Shown: positions 16,029 through 24,698 of the stretch, one piece after another
Layout: each line of letters opens with the position of its first letter
Numbering within the stretch: position 1 is the first letter of the stretch
Origin: an uncultured Flavobacteriaceae bacterium
GTDB taxonomy: Bacteria; Bacteroidota; Bacteroidia; Flavobacteriales; Flavobacteriaceae
Length of the DNA: 44,141 nucleotides
NCBI GenBank assembly: GCA_905380995.1
Contig: CAJPUS010000050.1
Span: 1 to 44,141 of the forward strand
Direction of reading: 5' to 3'
The notes under the pieces: generated by a model
Databases searched by the model: none
Seen by the model: only the letters and a program-made list of their open reading frames with translations
What the model was told of the DNA's origin: nothing
Made by a program: the position numbers and the translations under genes

Positions 16029-18272
16029 TTAAGATTTTATAAGATACTGAAATTTAAGAAAAAACTGAGATTTGTTAACTCTATAGTTTGGTGAATTGTA
16101 ATCAATAAACTGATCAATATAATTTTGATTTCCTCCAAGATAAAAAATTGTGTCTGAATTTGGTCTCCAAGAGATTAGCGGCTGAACAAAAAATTGATCA
16201 GAGAACTCATTATACTCAGATATAACTCTCAAATTTAATGAATTAGTAAACTGATATCTTATATCAAACCTAGCTATGTATCCATCAAAAAAGTATTCCT
16301 GAGAGTCTAATTTTTTTAATTTAGAAAAATTTACTGATGGTTTTATTCTTAAATTATTGTTTAAAGTAACTTCAATTGAGGTATTGAAAGAAAACTTATC
16401 ACCTAACTTTGGTATTTCTTCACGATATGCAATTTCGTTACCTGCACCAAGCCCTGCTTGAATGTTCAAAAAATCAAATGGTTTTATTGAAAATCTAATA
16501 TTATGGGATATAAAATTTTCAAATTCTGATACTAAATGAGAGTCATAGAAAGCATGCTCATAATTATAAAATATATCAGTGTTTAGGACTGTAAGGATAG
16601 TAAAGTATGCTTCAAATGCGGATCTCTTCAACTTATTGGAAAAACTATATTCCCTATCATATCTTGCACTTATTCTATAATTTCTTAAAAGTTTTTTATC
16701 CGGATATTTATAGAATCCTTGCCATAACTCATATCTTTTTAAGTCATTTTCAACAATAAAACCATTATCTGCTCTAAAAGTTGGAGAGATTCCTGTAAAT
16801 CTAAAAAATGATCTCCATGTGTTGGTGTCTCTTCTAATCTCACTATAGACAGCGTTACCATTGAAGCTTTCTCCATCAAGTTTCACAGAATAGTCACCAA
16901 ATTTCTTATTAGAATCAATCCAATCTGCATCTGGCTCTCTATTTAAGCTTTTAAAATATTCCAGTTCAAATTTCCATCCACCATCTAATTTTAAAAGACC
17001 ATCAAGTCCTATCAAATTTCCATAAGCATCACCCTCGTAAAGCCTGTTAGTAGCTAGGGCTCCAACCTGAATGTTAGAATTTATTATATTTTGATATCTT
17101 AAAATATTATTAAAACTCTTGCCCCCTAAACCTGAGAAGGATTCAAATTGAGTAGGCACTATATATGGAGAATCCTGGTCAATTGCTGTCAACATGTAAA
17201 CTCTTGATTTTTTCCCTTGATTAATAATTTTTGAGGCAAATAATGGATTATTAATTGATCTAGAGTAAATAACATCCATTGTATAATCTAATACATCTAT
17301 ACCTCTATTAAAGAAAGGCCTTCTTTCTGGATAATTAATTGCAGTGGGCGAATTAATATCAATTTTGGTAACATCAGCTTCAACTTGTGAAAAATCAGGA
17401 TTTAATGTGGCCTCTAATGAAAGGTTTTTGTTCAACTCAATGTTAACACCAACTCCATAATTAACTTTTGGTGAATCATAATTAACTCTATCATTAAACT
17501 TCTCTCTGAATCCTGAAAGATTTGAGCTAACATAGGGTAAAAAGTCTAAATTTTTCTTATAGCTTATATCATTCATTACGATTGTATGATCTATCTGGCA
17601 TAACTTACAAGAACTGTCATTATCAAGTTTACTACTGTATGCTCTAACCGTTAATCCTTGTTTTTTTTGATCCCTATAACCAGTACTTACTTTTATTTTC
17701 CAGCTCTGATCTTTTCCATTAGGGAAAGGGATTGCTGAAAATGGAATCATCACCTCAACTTCATATCCAAAATCTGTAAGTCTACCTAATGATTGCCATT
17801 CAAAATTTGGATCAAGACTCCAACCGCTATCTTGCCTTCCAAAACCCGAAGACTCAACTCTTACTCCATCATTTTGGCTTCCATAAATATTAGCAGTAAA
17901 ACCAAGATTATTTCTGGCATCTCCGTAAGTGTCAATATGTATGTTAACGTAATCCTCCGAGAACAATGAAATATTATCTCTTGAATGTATTGAAGCAACA
18001 ACTTGATCCCTGTATGCTTTAAATGCAATGTAAACAAATTCTTCTGAGTAATTGACATAACCTGTAGTTTTATATGATGGGGTGGTATTGTATCCAGGTG
18101 TATGTTCATATATAATTTCAATTGGAAATGCATTTCTTAGTTCTGAATCTGACAAAATACCATCTAGGAGAAACTCAGAATTTTGAGTTTTTTTTAGATT
18201 CAAAACAGTTTGCTGAGGAAAACAATAGGCATAGGTAAATAATAAGAAAATAAAAAAAGAATTCCGCATCAT
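16029..18272 (-). CDS. DUF5916 protein with CBM9-like N-terminal domain and outer-membrane barrel (paralog 2)
   Basis: A 747-aa exported protein (FFIFLLFTYAYCFPQ). It has the same layout as its downstream neighbour: an N-terminal sugar-binding-like sandwich with FLLDGILSDSELRNAF, NLGFTANIYGSQNDGVRV and PFPNGKDQSWKIKV; a C222-x2-C225 motif before DHTIVMNDI; NPDFSQVEADVTKIDINS; YPERRPFFNRGIDVLDY; and a barrel ending FFLKFQYLIKS. Long identical stretches are shared with paralog 1, for example KIINQGKKSR and VPTQFESFSG, so the two arose by tandem duplication and remain similar over their full length. There are two candidate ATGs one codon apart; either gives a normal signal peptide. Where they diverge most is the N-terminal sandwich, consistent with different ligands. 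Confidence 0.85.
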   Translation of the reverse strand: MMRNSFFIFLLFTYAYCFPQQTVLNLKKTQNSEFLLDGILSDSELRNAFPIEIIYEHTPGYNTTPSYKTTGYVNYSEEFVYIAFKAYRDQVVASIHSRDNISLFSEDYVNIHIDTYGDARNNLGFTANIYGSQNDGVRVESSGFGRQDSGWSLDPNFEWQSLGRLTDFGYEVEVMIPFSAIPFPNGKDQSWKIKVSTGYRDQKKQGLTVRAYSSKLDNDSSCKLCQIDHTIVMNDISYKKNLDFLPYVSSNLSGFREKFNDRVNYDSPKVNYGVGVNIELNKNLSLEATLNPDFSQVEADVTKIDINSPTAINYPERRPFFNRGIDVLDYTMDVIYSRSINNPLFASKIINQGKKSRVYMLTAIDQDSPYIVPTQFESFSGLGGKSFNNILRYQNIINSNIQVGALATNRLYEGDAYGNLIGLDGLLKLDGGWKFELEYFKSLNREPDADWIDSNKKFGDYSVKLDGESFNGNAVYSEIRRDTNTWRSFFRFTGISPTFRADNGFIVENDLKRYELWQGFYKYPDKKLLRNYRISARYDREYSFSNKLKRSAFEAYFTILTVLNTDIFYNYEHAFYDSHLVSEFENFISHNIRFSIKPFDFLNIQAGLGAGNEIAYREEIPKLGDKFSFNTSIEVTLNNNLRIKPSVNFSKLKKLDSQEYFFDGYIARFDIRYQFTNSLNLRVISEYNEFSDQFFVQPLISWRPNSDTIFYLGGNQNYIDQFIDYNSPNYRVNKSQFFLKFQYLIKS

Positions 18273-18378
18273 GGTTTTTATATTTCAAAGAAATCAAAAA
18301 GATTTGAGTGTTAACTTAGAATAATCGTTAAAAGTGCGTTAAATGTAAGATTTGAAAAAAACTAGTATTCAGTGAAGA

Positions 18379-18561
18379 TTACTTTTTAAACCGAAAGAAC
18401 TTTTTAATATTAGAAGAATATCTTATCCATATAGCCGCCATACTCCAAAAAGATCCTAATGGTATCCACCACAACGCAATAACAATTGCGTAGAATTGCT
18501 TTTTATTAGCATTTTTGACTTTATCTTTTAATTTAGAATAACTAAGTTTTTTTATTTTCAT
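18379..18561 (-). CDS. Small single-span membrane protein (60 aa)
   Basis: I prefer the ATG at 18561 over the TTG nine bases upstream, because it lies one base after the DUF2490 stop codon (TAA-G-ATG), a coupled arrangement. The protein has a basic N-terminus (KIKKLSYSKLKDKVKNANKK) and one hydrophobic span, FYAIVIALWWIPLGSFWSMA. The tail IWIRYSSNIKKFFRFKK is again basic. I do not recognise a family. Its position as third gene behind DUF4956 and DUF2490 suggests a small accessory subunit of that system. No terminator is evident in the 106 bases before the DUF5916 gene. Confidence 0.6.
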   Translation of the reverse strand: MKIKKLSYSKLKDKVKNANKKQFYAIVIALWWIPLGSFWSMAAIWIRYSSNIKKFFRFKK

Positions 18562-18562
18562 C

Positions 18563-19237
18563 TTAATCAAAACTATACTTAACAGAAATAATATTTGCAG
18601 AGGAATTTGGACTGTACTTTTCTTTATATTTCTGATAAAAATAACGTAATGTTATATCTTGAGAATTAGTTATATATATTTTCTGACTAATCGCATATCT
18701 GTAGGATTTTTGATCGTTTCCATCTATTTCATCAAAATATTCAAAATAAATTTTTGGATTATTAGACCAATCTATCATTTTTAATTCAATCAATGGTCTC
18801 AAACGAATTCTCTTATTATATCTGTCTTTTCTGTCCAATGAAAAACGATTTTGATATGCGAATCTTAATTCAAAATTTAATTTATTAGAATTGAATTTCT
18901 TTTCAATTCCAAACCTATATCGCATCATATTTTCAAAGCCTTGAATTCCACCATTATTATCATTTCTGCTGTAATATCTTAATTGGCCTAATAATGTTAA
19001 ATTGTTTATTGGTTCATAAGATATTTCTGACTCAGTAATATATGTGTCAATTACATTAAGGTTTTCTTTTAATCTAAAATGTTGGCTTAAATCTATTTTC
19101 AAAATTTCATTAACCTCGAAACCATACTCAACAGATGACCACCCTTTTAATTCATTAGATTGGCTAAAACAAAAGTTGCTTAGTTGAATAAAAATTAATA
19201 ATGTAAAAAATCGGTTTGATTCTTTAATAATAAACAT
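18563..19237 (-). CDS. DUF2490 outer-membrane barrel-like protein
   Basis: A 224-aa exported protein with signal peptide FFTLLIFIQLSNFCFSQ. The mature protein is built of alternating polar/hydrophobic strands typical of small outer-membrane barrels: GWSSVEYGFEVNEILKIDL, FRLKENLNVIDTYITESEI, RFAYQNRFSLDRKD and KIYFEYFDE. It ends in a strand with terminal Phe-Asp (IISVKYSFD). Together with length and strand spacing this fits DUF2490, a Bacteroidota family of unknown function. The start codon lies 14 bases inside the 3' end of the DUF4956 gene, so translation of the two is almost certainly coupled. A working hypothesis is a two-membrane system, with DUF4956 in the inner and DUF2490 in the outer membrane. 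Confidence 0.75.
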   Translation of the reverse strand: MFIIKESNRFFTLLIFIQLSNFCFSQSNELKGWSSVEYGFEVNEILKIDLSQHFRLKENLNVIDTYITESEISYEPINNLTLLGQLRYYSRNDNNGGIQGFENMMRYRFGIEKKFNSNKLNFELRFAYQNRFSLDRKDRYNKRIRLRPLIELKMIDWSNNPKIYFEYFDEIDGNDQKSYRYAISQKIYITNSQDITLRYFYQKYKEKYSPNSSANIISVKYSFD

Positions 19238-19838
19238 GGATAGTAATAATGTTTAAGTTTTTATCAATTTTAAATACTTTAAAAGTCTTCACATTAATAT
19301 TAAGATTTTTTTCTTGCTTTTTAATTTCATCATCAATTATCTTTTTTGTATTTCTATCTGTATAATCAAGCTGCAATACGATTCTTCTATTAATATCTTC
19401 TGCAAGTGGATGAACTTTATTGTATGAGAATTTCATTAGAATAAATTCTCCAAAAATTATAAAAAATATAACCGTTAGGTTTATAATAATTAACTCACTT
19501 AGAGATAAAAACTCCTCTGAAAGAGCATTAATCACTGCCATTCCAATTGTAATAAATAAATAAGTCATTTCCTCTGTTTGAATAGGCTGTGTCCTATATC
19601 TTATAATCCCAAATATTGCAAACAAACCTAAAGCCATTCCGAGGTTAAGATCAAAATTCTTTAGAGTAAAGCATAAGAAGAACACAATTAGACTAATCAT
19701 CAAAAATGAAAAAGAAAATCGCCTTAAAACCATTTGTTTTGAAATTATTAGAATCATTAAAGCAATAAAAATCGTATTTACAGTAAACCTCACTAAAGCT
19801 GTGTTCCAATCAAATTCCATAAGAAGAAGAGATATCAT
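19224..19838 (-). CDS. DUF4956 inner-membrane protein
   Basis: A 204-aa protein with four to five hydrophobic segments in its first 130 residues. The central family signature is FAIFGIIRYRTQPIQTEEM near residues 73-91, a conserved cytosolic loop. A soluble C-terminal domain of about 70 residues (HPLAEDINRRIVLQLDYTDR onward, with a beta-alpha-beta feel) follows. DUF4956 proteins are commonly encoded beside VTC-type polyphosphate polymerases, but no such gene is visible here. Instead it leads a coupled operon with DUF2490 and a 60-aa membrane protein. Met7 is an alternative start with little effect on the first helix. Function is unknown; transport or regulation linked to the envelope is a guess. 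Confidence 0.8.
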   Translation of the reverse strand: MISLLLMEFDWNTALVRFTVNTIFIALMILIISKQMVLRRFSFSFLMISLIVFFLCFTLKNFDLNLGMALGLFAIFGIIRYRTQPIQTEEMTYLFITIGMAVINALSEEFLSLSELIIINLTVIFFIIFGEFILMKFSYNKVHPLAEDINRRIVLQLDYTDRNTKKIIDDEIKKQEKNLNINVKTFKVFKIDKNLNIITIHVYY

Positions 19839-19925
19839 TTTTTATGAGTATATGGGATAGTTACTTAAATATAGGTTAATCTAAAAATTAATCAAAATTG
19901 TACTAATAAGCAGAATAATGAATTA

Positions 19926-21185
19926 CTAAACTAATGACAATTCTTTCACTGCATCGACAAAACTATCAAGTTCTTTTGTAGTAGTAAAAATATTTGGACT
20001 AATTCTACAACCTTTTACATTTGCATAATCTATTGCAACGGTAAAAATTTTGTACTTTTCAAATAATAAATTTTCCATTTTTGATGGGCTCATATTTGTA
20101 AGCCCTACATTCCCAATTCCACAACTTCTATTAATATCTAAAGGAGTATTCACAATTACACTCTTCACATTCCTTAATTTATCGGACCAATATCTTTGAA
20201 GAAATCTCATTCTTTTTTCCTTTCTTTCAATTCCAATCCATTTTAAATAATCAATTGAATTTGAGATAGCAAGGTCAGTGTGGACAGGATGTGTCCCTAT
20301 GTGATTTAGTCTTTTAATATCCGACTTGTTAGTATTTCCATTTGCTAAGAGAGGCCAAATTCTATGTGTTTTATTTTTATTTACATAAAGTAGTCCTGCC
20401 CCAAGTGGAGTAGCTAGCCACTTGTGCAAACTTGATCCATAGTAATCACAATTAAAATCATCAATTGAAAAATCAAAATGTCCAACGCAATGAGCTCCGT
20501 CAACCATAACTTCAACTCCATGTCTATGCGCCATCTCACATATTTTTTTTATAGGAAGTATCTGACCTGTAATATTTATCATATGACAGACCATTATAAG
20601 CTTTGTCTTACTTGTAATTTGACTTTCATACAAGGACACTATTTCTTTATCATTTTTTGGATGATTAGGAACAGATACTATTTTATTAACAACACCATAT
20701 CTATTTGAAATTTGTTCAAACATTTCTTTCATTGTTCCATAATCTTGTTCTGCATAAATTGCCTCATCACCTTTTTTCCATGGAAAGCCTGAAATAACTA
20801 GATCAAGAGACTCTGTTGCATTTCTGGTAATGACAACTTGATCTGGCGATGACCCAACGATATTTGCAAGCTCACTTGTAACTCTATCTTTATTTTTTTT
20901 CAAATCATTTCTCATATAAAATGATCCCTCAATATTTACATACTTCACATGATTTATAAAATGTTCTAATATCGGATTAGGAATTATATTATAATAACCA
21001 CTTTCAAGATTAATATATTCATCCTTAAGAGTATAATGAGACCTTACAGTTTCCCATAATTTATCTTCATTATTTATGAATGGAAGAGTTTTTGATATAG
21101 GTTTAAAATCACTTAATTTATTAGCTGAAATTAAAGATGAAAATGATAAGGCACCTAATGATTTTATAAATCTCCTTTTGTCCAT
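19926..21185 (-). CDS. Tat-exported class V aminotransferase-fold PLP enzyme
   Basis: A 419-aa protein. MDKRRFIKSLGALSFSSL is a twin-arginine-type signal, predicting folded export with cofactor. The rest is the class V aminotransferase / isopenicillin-N-epimerase-like fold. VVITRNATESLDLVISGF is the phosphate-binding segment, LIMVCHMINITGQILPIKKI and EVMVDGAHCVGHFDF (Asp to the PLP pyridine N) follow, and YYGSSLHKWLATPLGAG carries the Schiff-base lysine K255. The C-terminal small domain ends with RISPNIFTT. Relatives act as cysteine desulfurases, epimerases or lyases, and I cannot choose. Cysteine desulfurase is less likely because the usual catalytic-Cys loop is not evident. It is a single gene, divergent from the Kazal lipoprotein across 32 bases. 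Confidence 0.85.
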   Translation of the reverse strand: MDKRRFIKSLGALSFSSLISANKLSDFKPISKTLPFINNEDKLWETVRSHYTLKDEYINLESGYYNIIPNPILEHFINHVKYVNIEGSFYMRNDLKKNKDRVTSELANIVGSSPDQVVITRNATESLDLVISGFPWKKGDEAIYAEQDYGTMKEMFEQISNRYGVVNKIVSVPNHPKNDKEIVSLYESQITSKTKLIMVCHMINITGQILPIKKICEMAHRHGVEVMVDGAHCVGHFDFSIDDFNCDYYGSSLHKWLATPLGAGLLYVNKNKTHRIWPLLANGNTNKSDIKRLNHIGTHPVHTDLAISNSIDYLKWIGIERKEKRMRFLQRYWSDKLRNVKSVIVNTPLDINRSCGIGNVGLTNMSPSKMENLLFEKYKIFTVAIDYANVKGCRISPNIFTTTKELDSFVDAVKELSLV

Positions 21186-21217
21186 TTAATTAGTAATTTT
21201 ATTTCAATTTAATAAAA

Positions 21218-21433
21218 ATGTTTAAGCATTTTGATTTTTATTTATTGATTTTCACATTATTAATTGGATGTTCAAAATCTGAAAACCAAGCATGTAAGTC
21301 TGAAAAAAAACTAATTGCATGTACCAAAGAATACATGCCAGTTTGTGGTTGTGATAATACAACATATTCCAATAGATGTATAGCTCAATCGGAAGGAGTA
21401 ATTACTTGGAGTGTTGGTGTCTGTAATAATTAA
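21218..21433 (+). CDS. Kazal-type protease inhibitor domain lipoprotein
   Basis: A 71-aa lipoprotein (LIFTLLIGCSKSEN) whose entire mature part is one Kazal domain. There are six cysteines after the lipobox, in the expected order: QAC, IACTKEYMPVCGC, then DNTTYSNRCIAQ and a final VGVC. The core PVCGCDNTTYSNRC is the family signature. Kazal domains bind and block serine proteases through a loop near the second and third Cys. In this context the domain would sit on the cell envelope and could protect surface proteins against external proteases or tune the cell's own. Kazal inhibitors are best known from animals but occur in Bacteroidota. The gene stands alone between the PLP enzyme and DUF5916 paralog 3. 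Confidence 0.85.
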   Translation: MFKHFDFYLLIFTLLIGCSKSENQACKSEKKLIACTKEYMPVCGCDNTTYSNRCIAQSEGVITWSVGVCNN

Positions 21434-21601
21434 TTTTCCCAAAATTTATTTTAAAACTTAATTAGTTGGGATTAGAAAATCTACATTGATGATTTCATTG
21501 ATTTCAACTTGATTCTAGGCAAAAATTAATCACGGAATATCAATATTAAAAGTAAAATAAAGATAACAGATTATAGTTTTTAGCTAAATTTACTGCTTTG
21601 A

Positions 21602-23839
21602 ATGAATAAAATTAAAATCTTCATATTAACATTTATTTTTTCAAATCTTTGTTTTGCACAGAAAGAATTTAATTTAATAAAATCATTAGAGAATGATATT
21701 GTATTAGATGGAATTATTTCTGCTGATGAAAAAAGAAATTCGTTGGTTACTTCAATTGATTATGAACAGGAGCCAGGTGATAATATTGCCACAAAACTTC
21801 AATCAGAAGTTTTTATTACTTATACTGATACCTTCATTTATTTTGGAGTAAAAGCCTATGGAAATCCAGAAAATATAAGAGGCCAAGTAAAGCCAAGAGA
21901 TCAATCAGAATATGAGAATGAAGACATGATATTCATTAGGATTGACCCTTTTGGTGACTCAAGATCTAATTATATTTTAGGATCAAATGCATTTGGAAGT
22001 CAAGTTGACCTAAGAGTTAAAAATGCAACTAATGAAGAAGATTCTTTTGATAGTGGCTACAATGCTGTTTTTGAAACTAAAAGTTCAATAGTAAAAGATG
22101 GATATGTTTTGGAATTTAAAATTCCAATTAATTCACTCCCCTATCCTCCAGGAAAAAATCAAATATGGAAATTTAATATATCTAGAGTTTTTACACTTAA
22201 TGGAACTTTTTACAGAAGTCAAACTCAGCCATATGATAGGTCAGACCCTTGCTGGGTTTGTCAAGTTACAGATAAACTAATTATGAAAAATATTGTATAC
22301 AAGGGGAAGACCGAATTACTGCCATACATCTCTTCAAATATTACCGGTCAAAGACAAACAGGATATAAAGATCCAATTAAATATGGTAAAATTAAAGGCG
22401 ATTTTGGTATTGGTCTCAACTACGATTTCTCTCCATCTTCTTCAATTGAAGCAACAATTAATCCTGACTTTTCTCAAATTGAAGCTGATGAAACACAAAT
22501 AGATATTAACTCTTCTTTTGCCCTAGATTACCCTGAGTTAAGACCTTTTTTTAATAAGGGAATGGATTTACTAAAATTTATGGATAGAGGATTTTACTCT
22601 AGGACCATTAACTCCCCTAGTTTTTCGTCAAAATTTGTTAATCTTGGACAAAATTCCGGTACGATTCTCTTAAGTGCTATTGATGAAGTTTCACCATATT
22701 TGATTGGTGGTGAGGATAAATCCTATAATGGAAATGGTGGGATTAGTTATGTAAACGCATTCCGACATCAGAGGCTAATTAATGAAGGGTCTAAATATGG
22801 ATTTTTTACAACAAACAGATACTTTAAAGAAGGTGGTTATGGAAATTTAATTGGAATTGATGGTCTTTTCACATTTAACAAAATTTGGAGATTCCAATTT
22901 GAATTATCTAAAAGTTTCAATAAAGAGCCTTTTGCAAATTGGATTGAAAGTGATGAAACATTTTTAGATAAAACTGTAAAACTAGATGGAGAAAATTTTA
23001 AAGGAAGTGCTAATTATATCAGACTATCTAGAAATACGGAACATTGGAATACCTACCTATTTTATAAAGGAATTTCTCCAGGTTTTAGAGCAGATGTTGG
23101 CTTTGTTCCTAGGATAAATAGAAGATATGGATCGATATATCAAGGTTATACAAGCTTTTTTGATAAAAAATATCTGAAAGAATTTAATACAAGCTTGAAA
23201 GGAGATATAAACTATAACTATGATAATCAATTAAAAACAAAAAATTTTGAATTTAATATAAGTATTAAAACATTTGGGAAAACAGAAATTGGATATGTTT
23301 ATGAGTATAATTTATTTAGAAAGTATCTAAATATTGATTTTAAACATTACGGAAAGTCAAGAATTGGAATACGAGGTTTTCCAACTGAAAAATTGACCTT
23401 TGATTTTGAAGGAAAAATTGGAAAAGAGATTGCATTTAATGAAGTAACACCAAAAATAGGAGAAGAAAAGACTATATTTTTTAGCCTTGCTTATAAGCTT
23501 GGTTATAATATCAACGTAAGTTCATCCATTAACTATTCTAGATTAGAAAATTTTAAAAATAACAAAGCAATTTATGATGGATACATATCAAGATTATCTT
23601 TTAGATATCAATTTAATAATGACTTTAGCATTAGGTTAGTCTCTGAATACAATAAGTTTAATGATACTTTTCTCCTTCAGCCTCTTATAAAGTGGAATCC
23701 AAACCCTTCAACAATTTTTTATATTGGTGGAATTCAAAATTCAATAAATAGTTTCGAATTAGAACCAGAAGATTTTGATCCTTTTAGGGTAAATAAATCT
23801 CAATTTTTTCTTAAATTTCAATACTTAATTGGAATTTAA
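21602..23839 (+). CDS. DUF5916 protein with CBM9-like N-terminal domain and outer-membrane barrel (paralog 3)
   Basis: A 745-aa exported protein (IFILTFIFSNLCFAQ). It has the same architecture as the two copies at 13756-18272 but is more diverged: IVLDGIISADEKRNSL at the start, LGSNAFGSQVDLRV, PYPPGKNQIWKFNI, then C217-x2-C220 (PCWVCQ) before DKLIMKNIVY. INPDFSQIEADETQIDINS and YPELRPFFNKGMDLL follow, with the barrel ending FFLKFQYLIGI. The CxxC position and the barrel closure are conserved in all three. It is followed 5 bases later by a small lipoprotein that may be its partner. The 168 bases upstream (21434-21601) are AT-rich with no clear terminator or promoter. Confidence 0.85.
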   Translation: MNKIKIFILTFIFSNLCFAQKEFNLIKSLENDIVLDGIISADEKRNSLVTSIDYEQEPGDNIATKLQSEVFITYTDTFIYFGVKAYGNPENIRGQVKPRDQSEYENEDMIFIRIDPFGDSRSNYILGSNAFGSQVDLRVKNATNEEDSFDSGYNAVFETKSSIVKDGYVLEFKIPINSLPYPPGKNQIWKFNISRVFTLNGTFYRSQTQPYDRSDPCWVCQVTDKLIMKNIVYKGKTELLPYISSNITGQRQTGYKDPIKYGKIKGDFGIGLNYDFSPSSSIEATINPDFSQIEADETQIDINSSFALDYPELRPFFNKGMDLLKFMDRGFYSRTINSPSFSSKFVNLGQNSGTILLSAIDEVSPYLIGGEDKSYNGNGGISYVNAFRHQRLINEGSKYGFFTTNRYFKEGGYGNLIGIDGLFTFNKIWRFQFELSKSFNKEPFANWIESDETFLDKTVKLDGENFKGSANYIRLSRNTEHWNTYLFYKGISPGFRADVGFVPRINRRYGSIYQGYTSFFDKKYLKEFNTSLKGDINYNYDNQLKTKNFEFNISIKTFGKTEIGYVYEYNLFRKYLNIDFKHYGKSRIGIRGFPTEKLTFDFEGKIGKEIAFNEVTPKIGEEKTIFFSLAYKLGYNINVSSSINYSRLENFKNNKAIYDGYISRLSFRYQFNNDFSIRLVSEYNKFNDTFLLQPLIKWNPNPSTIFYIGGIQNSINSFELEPEDFDPFRVNKSQFFLKFQYLIGI

Positions 23840-23844
23840 AAAAT

Positions 23845-24282
23845 ATGAAAGATAAAATTTTAATATTTGCAATTTTACTGGTGTTTTCATCTTGTAGCAT
23901 CTTTAAAACTTCACAAACAATAACTGAAAACAGCATTAATGAAACATTAAATGATAAAGTTGTTTCTGCAAACAAAAATCAGAAGTTTTTAGGAGATTAT
24001 GCCTTTGAGATTAAGGGTATTCCTTCAGGAGATGATGGTTCACTTACTATAAAAGTTTCTGCTGATAATGATATTCTCAAAGCTGAACTTACCGGAGATT
24101 CTGTAGAAGCATCTAGTTTCTTTTCAATTCAGACTGTTGAAGTTGAGGATGATATCCTCTTTATAGAGATTTTTGTTCCCGAGTATGGTATTACAGGTTT
24201 TTTTGAGCTATACGTTGAAGGTAACGAGGTAACTGGTTATGCTTTTGACATGTTTGAAATAATTGGGACAAAAACAGATTAA
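23845..24282 (+). CDS. Small lipoprotein of unknown function (145 aa)
   Basis: I do not recognise a named family. The signal ILLVFSSCSIFKT marks a lipoprotein. After an Asn/Thr-rich linker (residues 25-45), the mature domain is predicted beta-rich: LGDYAFEIKGIPSGDDGSL, LTIKVSADNDILKAEL, FSIQTVEVEDDILFIEIFV and FELYVEGNEVTGYAFDMFE. Alternating strands and GD/EG turns suggest a lipocalin- or NTF2-like small sandwich. It begins 5 bases after the DUF5916 stop codon, so it is probably co-transcribed and may bind the same ligand in the periplasm. It abuts the stop of the convergent SET gene with no gap. Confidence 0.65.
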   Translation: MKDKILIFAILLVFSSCSIFKTSQTITENSINETLNDKVVSANKNQKFLGDYAFEIKGIPSGDDGSLTIKVSADNDILKAELTGDSVEASSFFSIQTVEVEDDILFIEIFVPEYGITGFFELYVEGNEVTGYAFDMFEIIGTKTD

Positions 24283-24651
24283 TTATTGGGTAACCTCATA
24301 TTCAAATTCCCATAGGGGGTTATCAAGTTTATTAATTATATAATTTAGGGTAAGTTCTTCACCTGATTGGATTTTTTTTTGTGTAACTATTCTTATGTGT
24401 TTTATATTTCCAATCGATTCATGAGAGTCAGCTACAACAGCTTTACAATTTGGCATTTCATGATGATTTATAAATGCGCCTAATGGGAGCCTTATATAAT
24501 TATCAGGGAATCTTTCATCAAAGACATGAGATATACCAAGATCTATATTAATAAAAATATCCTGCGTGGCAAAAATTCCAAGACCTTCAATTTTACTCTC
24601 CTTTATAGTAATATAGTCAGGCAATGGTCTCCATTCTTTTTTTTCTTTCAT
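24283..24651 (-). CDS. SET domain-containing protein (lysine methyltransferase-like)
   Basis: A 122-aa cytosolic protein that is essentially one minimal SET domain. SKIEGLGIFATQDIFI is the N-terminal SAM-binding strand pair (the G-x-G-I/V-F-A motif). GAFINHHEMPNCKAV corresponds to the NH-x2-PN motif of the pseudoknot, and GEELTLNYI is the ELT-x-x-Y motif with the catalytic-region Tyr. No pre-SET, post-SET or zinc cysteines are present. Such proteins transfer a methyl group from SAM to lysine side chains. Bacterial targets are mostly unknown; ribosomal or nucleoid proteins are possible. It is a single gene on the minus strand whose stop codon touches that of the lipoprotein gene. Confidence 0.8.
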   Translation of the reverse strand: MKEKKEWRPLPDYITIKESKIEGLGIFATQDIFINIDLGISHVFDERFPDNYIRLPLGAFINHHEMPNCKAVVADSHESIGNIKHIRIVTQKKIQSGEELTLNYIINKLDNPLWEFEYEVTQ

Positions 24652-24698
24652 AGCATTAATTTATGAATAATTATTTATTTGAATTAGATTTTAAATCT

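Noticed and set aside
19926-21185. Cysteine desulfurase (IscS/SufS) as identity of the PLP enzyme
   Set aside because: The lysine and Asp motifs fit class V in general, but the catalytic-Cys loop is not recognisable and the enzyme is exported; a general class V label is safer.
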